Positions 31,575 to 38,391 of a stretch of DNA of 38,391 nt are shown one piece after another. The position numbers and the translations under genes were made by a program. Source of the DNA: Sphingomonas sanguinis. Lineage in GTDB: Bacteria; Pseudomonadota; Alphaproteobacteria; Sphingomonadales; Sphingomonadaceae. The stretch spans positions 1 to 38,391 of the forward strand of contig NZ_LDTE01000071.1 in assembly GCF_001476905.1 (NCBI RefSeq). The letters run 5' to 3'. Numbering within the stretch: position 1 is the stretch's first letter; the number at the start of each line of letters is the position of its first letter. The notes beneath the pieces were generated by a model. The model was not told the origin of the DNA and made no database searches. It worked only from the letters and a program-made list of their open reading frames with translations.

Positions 31575-34199
31575 TCATGCGGCTTTCTCCTGCCGCTGGC
31601 GGATGTCGATGATCCACGTCTCCAGCGCCTCGATTTCTGCCTGGATGATTGCTGGAGCTGGCAGACGCTGATTGATTTCGCCGGGCTGGCTGTGCAGCAG
31701 CGCCGAGCATCGCCCGAACGCCTCGCGCATGACGGTGCAATGTGTATTCTCGATAACGGTGAGCTTGATGAGGCCCGTTGTATCCACCTTTCGAGACAGG
31801 CGGCGCAGAACGGGGCCAACAACCTCTTCCACCGCGCACTCCCATGTCGTGCGCAACTGATCCTGGAAGGACGTTACCTCACGCAGCCACTTGGCCTGAT
31901 CGCCGCGTTCGTGATGGAGCTTAACGTTGCCGAGATGCGCTTTCATGCCTTCGAGCACCTTGTCGAGCGGCATGACGTTGGCGGGAGGATCTTGATGACA
32001 GAAACCGGAATTCTCACTTCCTCGGCTGATGAGGCGATAGCTCACAGGCGTCGCCGCGCGATCCTTGGTCGCGCGGCACGCTTCTTCCAGCAGTAACAGG
32101 AACGCCATGTCATGCGTGAAGACGATGACCTGACGGGTCTGACCGGCTTCGGCGAGGCGCGCCGCAACCCGATCACGATGCAGATGATCGAGCGACGACA
32201 CCGGATCGTCGAACACGATCGCCGATTGCGCATCGATCGTCGAAAGCTCGGCGAGGAACGCGGCGAGCGCAACACAGCGATGCTCGCCTTCACTCAGCAC
32301 CTTGCCGACCGGCTCGGTCGGTTTGTTGATGAGCCGAACCTGAAAGAACGGCACCCCGGCGCTCGTCTTGGCCTGCTGGAGTTCGATGGCGAGTCCGGCG
32401 ACGCCGAGCTTATCGACCTCAACGGCGAACCGTCCGCGCAGCCGATTAGTGACGAGTGCCTGCGCAATCCGGGCGCTCTGGGTAGTGATCTTGTTGGTTG
32501 TCGTGTCCTTGCTCGCCTTTTCGAGCGCCTCGATGCTTTTGAGACGTGCGATCTGGGCGGTGACGTCGGTCTGCACGACACCCAGCCATTTACGATCGGC
32601 AAGCCCGTCGCGTTCGGCGATGAGGGCCTTTCGCTGCGGTGAGTTGGCCTCGGATCGTAAGCCGTCCATCCGCGTCGTCAGGCCAGCTAGGGCCGTTCGC
32701 AAAGGCTCAAGCGACACGGTGCTGACAGGTGGGAGAGCCGGCTGGCTTTCGAGACTGTGCGATTTCACGATGGCGCGCAGGCGCCAGGCGAAGACAAGAA
32801 TTTCCCGCCGAACGGACGCTGCAAGTTCGTACTGCCCGAGATCGTCGCGGATCAGGGTGATGATGGCCGGAAGTGCCCGCATCGCGATGGCGCAAGTGGC
32901 GATATCGTCAAGCGCGTCGGAATAGGCAGTTTGCGCTTCTTCCTCGCGGCGCTTGCTTTCGTTTTGAACAAAGGCCTCGAAGCTGCTCAGGCGCTCTGCG
33001 GCTTCTTCGCTGAGCGGCTGTTGGCAAAGGACGCAGTGGGCACCGGCTTCGACTACAGGGAAAGTTCTGTCAGAATAGGCTGACACGCGGGAGTAGTTTC
33101 GGGCCGCTTCCCAAAGCGACTTCCACACATCCGAACCGATGTCGGGCAAGGGTTCGTCGGCGAACAGATTGGCCGACGCGGCTGCTGAAGCCCTGCGCGC
33201 CGTACCGAGACGCGCATGAAGATCATGGAGCCTCGTCCGGGTTTCTTCGGTCGCGATCGCGGCCAGGCGCGCGATCTGGTCGATGGCGGTGTTGAGGCGG
33301 GCTTCATGCCCCTGGAGCTGGCGCACCATGCGCGACGGATCGCTGGCGAGATCGGTAACGAGGGTTTGGAGCCGGGCGTCTTCTTCGACGCTGAGGCCGG
33401 CAAGCTTTTCGACGGCTTCGGCTTGGGTCCTGCCAGAGAGCGTGGCAAGCAGTTTCCCGACATCGGTGTGCGGCTGGCAGTCGGGCGTCGAGAGAATGGC
33501 CGGCGTCTGGTCTTGCAGGGCCTTGATCTCGGCGGCCAGTTTGGCCTTCACATCCTGGCAGGCCTGTGCGAGACCGGCTAGGATGCGCAACGGCAGGGGC
33601 GTGTAGGCTAGATCGTTGGTGTTCTCGACATGGACGTTGGCGGTGCGCGAGTCGAAGACACCGACAGCCGACAGCATCGCGTCGGCCGCTGCCCCCTGTG
33701 TCCATGAGGTGTTGCGCTTCTGACCGCCGATATAGAACTCAATACTGGCGGCCGGTGTGCCGGCGGTGGTGGCGTAGATGTTGGGCAGGATGGCGTCGCC
33801 CTTGGGCGAGCGCGCGCGGCAGAGTTGCTTGAGGACGCGAGCATAGCCCGATTTTCCGGCGCCATTGTCGCCATAGATTACGGTAAGTCCGGTCTTGCCG
33901 AACGATAGTCGTTCTCCGGGGGCCAGAGCATTGACGTTCGACAGGCTGTGAAGCGCGCCAAGGGTGACGACGGCATGGCTGGCGGCAGGATCTCGAACAT
34001 GGGTCGCATCGAGCGGCTGGCCCTGTTCAACGGCTTTGCAGATCGCGACCAACGACGTCACGTCGGTCGGTTCCAACTTGGGTTGGCTACATAGGCGCCG
34101 CAAGGCGTCGCGTTGCCAGGCAGGGATGTCCGCCGACCATTTGAGAATATCGGCAAGCGCCGCCGCTTCGTTGGAAAGATCGCTATCCTTGGCGTCCAC
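31575..34199 (-). CDS. RloC-like ABC/SMC-type ATPase with central CxxC motif (AAA_13-like)
   Basis: 874 residues. Walker A is GDNGAGKSG (110-118). A long helical centre (about 210-590) is broken by CVLC (389-392), the position of a zinc hook in Rad50 and RloC. Then come the ABC signature LSEGEHRC (635-642), Walker B AIVFDDPVSSLD (660-671) and an H-loop VIVFTHD (691-697). The C-terminal 170 residues are not assigned and could hold a nuclease or a partner-binding region. RloC-type proteins are DNA-damage-sensing anticodon nucleases in phage defence. I do not see the RloC nuclease triad with confidence. Genes on either side in the operon suggest a multi-subunit defence or quality-control complex. 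Confidence 0.85.
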   Translation of the reverse strand: MDAKDSDLSNEAAALADILKWSADIPAWQRDALRRLCSQPKLEPTDVTSLVAICKAVEQGQPLDATHVRDPAASHAVVTLGALHSLSNVNALAPGERLSFGKTGLTVIYGDNGAGKSGYARVLKQLCRARSPKGDAILPNIYATTAGTPAASIEFYIGGQKRNTSWTQGAAADAMLSAVGVFDSRTANVHVENTNDLAYTPLPLRILAGLAQACQDVKAKLAAEIKALQDQTPAILSTPDCQPHTDVGKLLATLSGRTQAEAVEKLAGLSVEEDARLQTLVTDLASDPSRMVRQLQGHEARLNTAIDQIARLAAIATEETRTRLHDLHARLGTARRASAAASANLFADEPLPDIGSDVWKSLWEAARNYSRVSAYSDRTFPVVEAGAHCVLCQQPLSEEAAERLSSFEAFVQNESKRREEEAQTAYSDALDDIATCAIAMRALPAIITLIRDDLGQYELAASVRREILVFAWRLRAIVKSHSLESQPALPPVSTVSLEPLRTALAGLTTRMDGLRSEANSPQRKALIAERDGLADRKWLGVVQTDVTAQIARLKSIEALEKASKDTTTNKITTQSARIAQALVTNRLRGRFAVEVDKLGVAGLAIELQQAKTSAGVPFFQVRLINKPTEPVGKVLSEGEHRCVALAAFLAELSTIDAQSAIVFDDPVSSLDHLHRDRVAARLAEAGQTRQVIVFTHDMAFLLLLEEACRATKDRAATPVSYRLISRGSENSGFCHQDPPANVMPLDKVLEGMKAHLGNVKLHHERGDQAKWLREVTSFQDQLRTTWECAVEEVVGPVLRRLSRKVDTTGLIKLTVIENTHCTVMREAFGRCSALLHSQPGEINQRLPAPAIIQAEIEALETWIIDIRQRQEKAA

Positions 34200-34258
34200 A
34201 GTGCCACCCCTTGTTGTTCTGCCGTTGTCGGCATTGTCTCCAGTTGATCATCTTGTCC

Positions 34259-35383
34259 TTATGCGTCGCCAATGATGTGCCGCTCTTCGCCCAACGGCAC
34301 AATCCATCCGCCCGCGCGATCGGGACGGGCGAAGTCATCCGGGCGAACCGGTTGGACCAGCCGTGCCCGTATCACCTGGGGTTCGGCATCGATGGCGGCC
34401 CGGATCAGGTCGCGTTCGACGCCGACGAACACCGGTCTCAGATTGAGGCGCGCGAGCGCCTCTTGTTCGTCAGGCGTCACACCGGCATCGGCCAATGGCC
34501 CGGCACGGGTGACGATCCCTCCGACCAGCCCATCGAAGGCCGCGGCCTTGTCCAGTTCCCCTACCGGGGCTGAATCGAGCGCCGCTCGGGCAAGATCCTG
34601 ATCGCTTTGAAGCCGACGGGCAAATGGCTGTTCGGTCAGACGGTAAAGCGCATCTGCAAGTCTGACATGACCCAGCGGTCGAATGAGATTGGCGATGTGC
34701 AGCCGGAGCATGCCTATAAAGAGCGCGTCCTTCTCTTGCGGCTCGATCGGCTCGCCTTCGTCCAACGGGTCTTTGACCGAGAGGTGAGCATCGGCAGGGC
34801 CAGCGCTTGCCATGCCCCATCGCGTGGCGATGGCGATGCGTTTGACCGTGACCTTGCGGCCGTTGGCAGTCACGTCGATACGGCCTGCTTGCGCCCAGGC
34901 GCGGGCGAGCGCCTTCGCCGGTCCGCCAGGATCGTGGCAGCCTTTGGCCTCGGCAACCGTGAGGGACGTCAAATCGGATGCGCAGGCAATCCAGTCGGGC
35001 AGGTCGCCGCGTGACAGCCGTTTGATCTTGACCTTTTTCCTTCGATCGAGATCGATCGTGTGGCTGCCAAGATGGGCAAAAATCGAAAGATTGAAGTAGC
35101 GCTCCAGATAGGCACGGGCGACGAAGCGCCCGAAGAGACCCGACAGGGCAACCTTCACTTCGCGCGCCTGACCAAGCGGTTCGCGGAAGATGAACGGCGT
35201 TCCCGCACCGGTCGGGCATAGGAGCCCGTCGAGAATTGACCAGGCACCATAAGCAGCGCCGGGAGTTTGGAGCACCTCGCGTATTCCGGCGTCCTCGATA
35301 TCGGCCACGTCGAGTGCGACCGTCGCGCCGGTGACGGGGCTGGCGGAGGCCGGATCGAAGCTATGGAGGAAGGTTCTCGTCAT
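34259..35383 (-). CDS. PD-(D/E)XK nuclease-like protein
   Basis: 374 residues. A likely nuclease core lies at about 105-150: the strand SHTIDLDRRKKVKIK, then LPDWIACASD (P129, D130), then TVAEAKG (E145, K147), which gives the PD...ExK pattern with normal spacing. Restriction enzymes and Card1/Can2-like effectors use this fold. The rest is not recognised; the N-terminal part contains AAYGAWSILDGLLCPTG. The start overlaps the hipA stop as ATGA, so it is coupled to the kinase, and it ends 59 bases before the ATPase gene. Confidence 0.65.
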   Translation of the reverse strand: MTRTFLHSFDPASASPVTGATVALDVADIEDAGIREVLQTPGAAYGAWSILDGLLCPTGAGTPFIFREPLGQAREVKVALSGLFGRFVARAYLERYFNLSIFAHLGSHTIDLDRRKKVKIKRLSRGDLPDWIACASDLTSLTVAEAKGCHDPGGPAKALARAWAQAGRIDVTANGRKVTVKRIAIATRWGMASAGPADAHLSVKDPLDEGEPIEPQEKDALFIGMLRLHIANLIRPLGHVRLADALYRLTEQPFARRLQSDQDLARAALDSAPVGELDKAAAFDGLVGGIVTRAGPLADAGVTPDEQEALARLNLRPVFVGVERDLIRAAIDAEPQVIRARLVQPVRPDDFARPDRAGGWIVPLGEERHIIGDA

Positions 35384-36627
35384 AGGGCCAGCGCCCGCGT
35401 CAGGTCGTCATGCTCAAAAGCGCTCGCCATGCGATTGATCTCGGCAGACCGCGCGCCGGCCGCTTTGGCGGTCTCGCGCCAGGTCGCCGTTACGATCGCG
35501 ACGTCTTTGATGACGGCGCGGGCTTGCGCCAGCGTCAGCGCGAAATATTCCGATGCCGCCTCCAACAGATCGAGCGAGCAGGTGCCTTCGTCGAGATCGA
35601 TGTTGGTCGTCAGCACCCGTTCCTTGAGGTCGGTGGGCACCGGGTTGAGGTCATAGGCGGGAGACAGCGACCATCCTGCTTTTCCGAGCCATAGAAAGCC
35701 GTGATTGCGCAGATGATCGTCCACATTTGAGATCAGCACATTAAAGACGACGCGACGATAGAGCACCTGTGCGTCGGTTTTGCCCTGCGCACCATGTTCG
35801 GCCAGGGCATCGACGATCTCGGGATAGCTGCCGCGCTCACCATCTTTCGCCCCCATCATGGCCATTGCCGACAGGAAGGGAATGCGGACAGCGCCATCGC
35901 GGTCGAAGCGACGCGACAGCATGACTTTTTTGCCTGCGACATCGATGAGCTCGTGCTGCGGCGTGGCGATACCGGCTTGTCGGGCCAGCCTTAGGGCGAT
36001 CTCCTCCCATGTCTCAATGCTGTAATCGTCGGTCTCCTTCGGAAATTTGGCGATGGAGAGATGGCCGTGCTGGTCGATGACCGAGGCCTTTGGCCGCGCG
36101 CCGCCTAGCGAGGACCCTGGCGCGAAAATGAGTTGGAGATCCTCGTCGGTTTCTTCGTCGCGCAGGATGCGTTCGGTGATCTGGAGCAGTCGGCCGAGTT
36201 CGATGAGAGCGGGTACGCCGGCGCGGATAGGCGCCTGGAATTGCTCTTCGCCAACCCAACGGAAGCGAAGCGCGCCGAGCCGGGTTTCGTCGGCAACGCC
36301 GAGGAGGTAATCGCTCTCGGCAAGGGTACGGACGGCACGGCCATCGCGTCCGGCCACGCGGCGCTCGGCGCGTTGCATGAGGCGGCGGCCCCAGGTGTCC
36401 GGGGCCGAGTCGCCGATGGAGCCGAAGGTCGCGAGGCCAGCGGGCGGCGCGAAGGCGCCGCGTGTCAGGGCGAGAGCCGGTTCCAGCGAAAACCGATCCG
36501 GATCTTCGAGCCACGCACGGTCATATTCGAACAGGACGGTCTCAGCACCGCGAACGCGGTTGCTTCTTGCCAGTCCAACCGGTCGTGTTTGACCATGCAG
36601 ATCGAGATGAACTTCGAAATCAGCCAT
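35380..36627 (-). CDS. hipA: HipA-family kinase, second copy
   Basis: 415 residues from the ATG at 36627, which overlaps the end of the regulator gene by 8 bases. HipA motifs: Gly-rich loop SSLGGARPKAS (172-182), catalytic NVDDHLRNHGF (301-311), metal-binding SPAYDLNP (D326). Overall it is only distantly like the copy at 22571. All active-site residues are present. Its coupling to a nuclease and an ABC ATPase is unusual for HipA and suggests a role as a regulatory or effector kinase within a larger system. Confidence 0.92.
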   Translation of the reverse strand: MADFEVHLDLHGQTRPVGLARSNRVRGAETVLFEYDRAWLEDPDRFSLEPALALTRGAFAPPAGLATFGSIGDSAPDTWGRRLMQRAERRVAGRDGRAVRTLAESDYLLGVADETRLGALRFRWVGEEQFQAPIRAGVPALIELGRLLQITERILRDEETDEDLQLIFAPGSSLGGARPKASVIDQHGHLSIAKFPKETDDYSIETWEEIALRLARQAGIATPQHELIDVAGKKVMLSRRFDRDGAVRIPFLSAMAMMGAKDGERGSYPEIVDALAEHGAQGKTDAQVLYRRVVFNVLISNVDDHLRNHGFLWLGKAGWSLSPAYDLNPVPTDLKERVLTTNIDLDEGTCSLDLLEAASEYFALTLAQARAVIKDVAIVTATWRETAKAAGARSAEINRMASAFEHDDLTRALAL

Positions 36628-36955
36628 CGCGCGACGATCCGGTCGAGCGTTTTGGGTGGGCGTGCTTCGGCAAGTCGGCACTGGCCAGTGATTGCCCAAC
36701 GCTGTCGTTGCTAATGTCGGCGACTAAGCTCAAGCCTTCCAGCAGACCCAACGCCTGTAGCACGCCTGCATAGATGCCGATGCTGACATTGGTGTCGCCG
36801 GCTTCGATCTTCTGGAGGGTGGAGCGCGACGTGAAGGCACGTTCGGCTACGACCGCCATCGGCAGCCGTCGCCTGCGTCGCGCGTCATGGATGTCGGCGC
36901 CGAGCTTTCGCAAGGCACGCCGCACGGCGGCCGGAGGATTATGAGGTGTGGGCAT
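36620..36955 (-). CDS. hipB: XRE-family regulator, HipB-like
   Basis: 111 residues. The Cro/CI helix-turn-helix is at about 16-70: IHDARRRRRLPMAVVAERAF followed by SRSTLQKIEAGDTNVSIGIY. A short basic tail (HAHPKRSTGSSRDG) may reach HipA. It is the first gene of the five-gene leftward operon and lies just downstream of a near-perfect 25-bp palindrome, the likely autoregulatory operator. Confidence 0.88.
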   Translation of the reverse strand: MPTPHNPPAAVRRALRKLGADIHDARRRRRLPMAVVAERAFTSRSTLQKIEAGDTNVSIGIYAGVLQALGLLEGLSLVADISNDSVGQSLASADLPKHAHPKRSTGSSRDG

Positions 36956-36968
36956 TTGCTATCTTCAC

Positions 36969-36993
36969 GCTACAGATTTCGGAAATATGTAGC
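36969..36993. promoter_or_regulatory. 25-bp palindrome, probable operator of the second hipB operon
   Basis: GCTACAGATTTC (36969-36980), a central G, and GAAATATGTAGC (36982-36993) are complementary except for one pair. CTTC (36963-36966) and GAAG (36996-36999) extend the symmetry. The left edge is 14 bases upstream of the start codon at 36955. It differs completely from the ATATGGCC boxes of the other hipBA locus, so the two regulators should not cross-repress. Confidence 0.7.
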
Positions 36994-37068
36994 ACGAAGA
37001 TTACAAGAACTCCAGTGATCGCCCTGCCCTATTGAACGACATTTCCAAAGAGGGAATGGGGATCGTAA

Positions 37069-37174
37069 AAAAGCCGCCATGCCGGGGGCTGGCATGGCGG
37101 CTTCCTCAGTCGCAGCCGGTAGCGTTCGACCGGCCACACCGAGCCCGGTCTTAGCGCGGCGCCTCGGAGGACCC
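37069..37174 (-). repeat. hfaD 3' end and terminator, second copy of the 106-base repeat
   Basis: This copy matches 24548-24653 (about 91%) and is in its natural context: last hfaD codons, stop at 37151 and hairpin. It forms, with the other copy, a pair of direct repeats around 12.4 kb of island DNA. Confidence 0.8.
37071..37103 (-). terminator. Rho-independent terminator of hfaD
   Basis: A perfect 13-bp stem (AAGCCGCCATGCC at 37071-37083, GGCATGGCGGCTT at 37091-37103) with a 7-base loop. Read on the minus strand it runs straight into six T residues. It lies 48 bases after the hfaD stop and insulates the second hipB operon from read-through. Confidence 0.85.
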
Positions 37175-38050
37175 GGAACCAAAGCTACCCGTTGCGGTAA
37201 GCATGTTTACCGCCTGGTTGCCGGTCCCGGTGGCGGCAAGGCCGTTGCCGGAAACAGATCCCATGGCGCCGCTGACGTCGCCGGCCATGGCCACACCGAA
37301 CAGCCCGTTGACGGTCGCGGAGACGGGACCACGATTGACCTGGGCGTTGCTGACCAGGGCCGTGGACATACCGTCGACGACAGCGCGATTGAGTGCGGCG
37401 TTGCCTCGCGCGATCGACGAAGCGCTGTTGCCTTCGATGCCGATCGCCGACTGCATGGCACCGCTGCCATTAACGATGAACGCTGCGTTGGTCACCGCAT
37501 CGACGACCGCCGTATTGCTCTGGCGGTTGTCGAGCAACGGTCGACCGCCAGAGCCGGTTACGGAAGACACCGACAAGGCGTTCAGGGCGCGGTTGCCATT
37601 GGCTTCCGAGGCGGCGCTGTTGCTCAGCACGTCCAGACGCGCATCCTGTACGTAAGCGTCCGAGTTGCCGACAGACATGCTGCTGTCGGCATTGGCGAAG
37701 ACCTTGCCGGTGGAATGCTGCCAGCTGTTCAGAACCACATCGCCGGAGAGATCGACGGCGTCGACGGACAAGGTGTTCGATGCATCGTTCATACGCGCGA
37801 ACGCCGAGTTGGCATTGTTCGACAAAGTGACACTCGATGCGCCGATGTGGCCCGGAACGGAGACGGTCATACCAGAAGTCGCGTTGACGATATTGTCCCC
37901 ACGTTGATGGTTATCGAGGACGGCAAAAGGCGCTGGCTCATAATAGCCGCCACCATCGGCATGCGAGCCTTTCGCATTCAGCATATTGGCAGCGACGTTG
38001 CCGGCGATCTCCGCGGACTGGCTGTTGCGATCGAGCGTCAGCGTCGAATC
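37151..38050 (-). pseudogene. hfaD: HfaD-like holdfast/surface-anchor protein, 3' part
   Basis: The open part (ATG at 37984 to TAA at 37151) and the 22 codons before it, back to a TGA at 38053-38051, encode a low-complexity, Asn/Ser/Ala-rich repeat protein (NNANSAFARMNDASNTLSVD, QSNTAVVDAV, GNGLAATGTGNQAVNMLTAT). This texture is that of beta-helical surface proteins such as HfaD, the holdfast anchor. The frame is continuous with the HfaB fragment upstream except for that one TGA. The beginning of hfaD, including its signal peptide, is missing, so it is a remnant even though the 3' end and terminator are intact. The HfaD name rests mainly on the adjacent HfaB sequence. Confidence 0.6.
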
Positions 38051-38283
38051 TCAGGTCGCGTTGCTGCCGGTCTGAACGGTATAAAGCCCATGGGCAGCAG
38101 CGGCCATCGGTATCGGTTGGCCCTTCGCGCCGATATTGATGTCGAAGAGGTTCGAGCCGAAGAAGCGGAAGGTCCCCGCCCCGGTCTCATAGCCGGTATA
38201 TTGCTTGGTCAGGCTGACGGTCTTCACGACGATCAGAGAGCGGGTATCGACGATGCGCAGATCGACGGCGACGGACTGGGTGA
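38051..38283 (-). pseudogene. hfaB: HfaB/CsgG-family secretion lipoprotein, internal fragment
   Basis: The minus-strand frame reads SVAVDLRIVDTRSLIVVKTV, then GYETGAGTFRFFGSNLFDIN and IGAKGQ. This is the late part of CsgG-family proteins of the HfaB type, the outer-membrane channel for curli-like and holdfast-anchor proteins. It is cut at about 38283 by the recombinase fragment and fused at about 38130 to HfaD-type sequence (MAAAAHGLYTVQTGSNAT then stop). Neither N-terminal lipobox nor C-terminus remains. Confidence 0.7.
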
Positions 38284-38285
38284 AT

Positions 38286-38391
38286 GTCCTCCGCACACTC
38301 GTCGAGGATATCATCCTGACGCCCGCCGATGGTAGGATCGAGATCGACGTTCGCGGCGATCTTGCTGGAATCCTTAGGGCTGAGACTCAAT
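38286..38391 (+). pseudogene. Serine recombinase C-terminal fragment, second copy (runs off the window)
   Basis: VLRTLVEDIILTPADGRIEI then DVRGDLAGIL is identical in protein to 11711-11800. The DNA differs at several third positions on the left, then is identical for 43 bases (38334-38376 against 11759-11801). After that the two copies diverge at once (RAETQ here, TLLAQ there). The frame is still open at the window edge. Confidence 0.78.

Noticed and set aside
24548..37174. Recent att-site duplication by a currently mobile element
   Set aside because: The two repeats differ at about nine positions and no integrase gene lies between them, so a recent, active integration is not supported; an older event remains possible and is reported as a finding.
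1..38391. tRNA or rRNA genes
   Set aside because: I saw no cloverleaf with a TTCGA/T arm and CCA-type end, nor any rRNA-like stretch, on reading both strands. A dedicated scan was not possible.

Overview
The window is GC-rich and reads as an alphaproteobacterial chromosome, most likely Sphingomonadaceae. This rests on the protein families and overall style (ExaC-type aldehyde dehydrogenase, EutBC plus Eat, a BBP2-like porin, HfaB/HfaD-like holdfast remnants). It is a judgement by eye, not a database result.

Region 1 (1-11,003) is an intact metabolic module for ethanolamine. Rightward genes are eutB, eutC, an ethanolamine permease and an outer-membrane barrel protein. The divergent leftward operon encodes an ExaC-like acetaldehyde dehydrogenase, a DUF779 protein, a FIST-domain sensor and a PAS/PAS hybrid histidine kinase. 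A LuxR-type response regulator, cut by the left edge, converges on the kinase. Together: ethanolamine enters, EutBC makes acetaldehyde and ammonia, ExaC oxidises acetaldehyde to acetate, and the FIST/kinase/regulator set probably controls expression. The FIST-kinase pair resembles NosP/NahK.

Region 2 (11,004-18,150) is a gene graveyard: an unexplained stretch, a serine-recombinase tail, an AraC regulator without its N-terminus, a frameshifted serine hydrolase, a broken CocE/NonD hydrolase joined in frame to an MFS transporter lacking its N-terminus. Apparently intact genes among them are a CadC-like membrane regulator, an exported protein and a MarR regulator with a perfect palindromic operator.

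Region 3 (18,231-22,508) holds two efflux units, each a TetR repressor next to an MFS pump, the second pump ending in an IS3 transposase scrap.

Region 4 (22,571-37,000) is an accessory island, nearly all leftward. It has a hipBA locus with four regularly spaced operator boxes; a patchwork of hfaD 3' end, DUF2274-trbI and recombinase fragments; an FRG-domain gene; a tightly overlapping cluster of a candidate graspetide (omega-ester RiPP) precursor, an ATP-grasp ligase, a 3-TM protein and a PIN-like protein broken by one stop; a truncated SDR; and a five-gene operon of XRE regulator, HipA kinase, PD-(D/E)XK protein, RloC-like ATPase with a CxxC motif, and an unrecognised protein. The graspetide cluster and this five-gene operon are the best candidates for undescribed systems.

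Region 5 (37,069-38,391) is an hfaB-hfaD fusion remnant with an internal stop and a strong terminator, followed by a second copy of the recombinase tail that also occurs at 11.7 kb.
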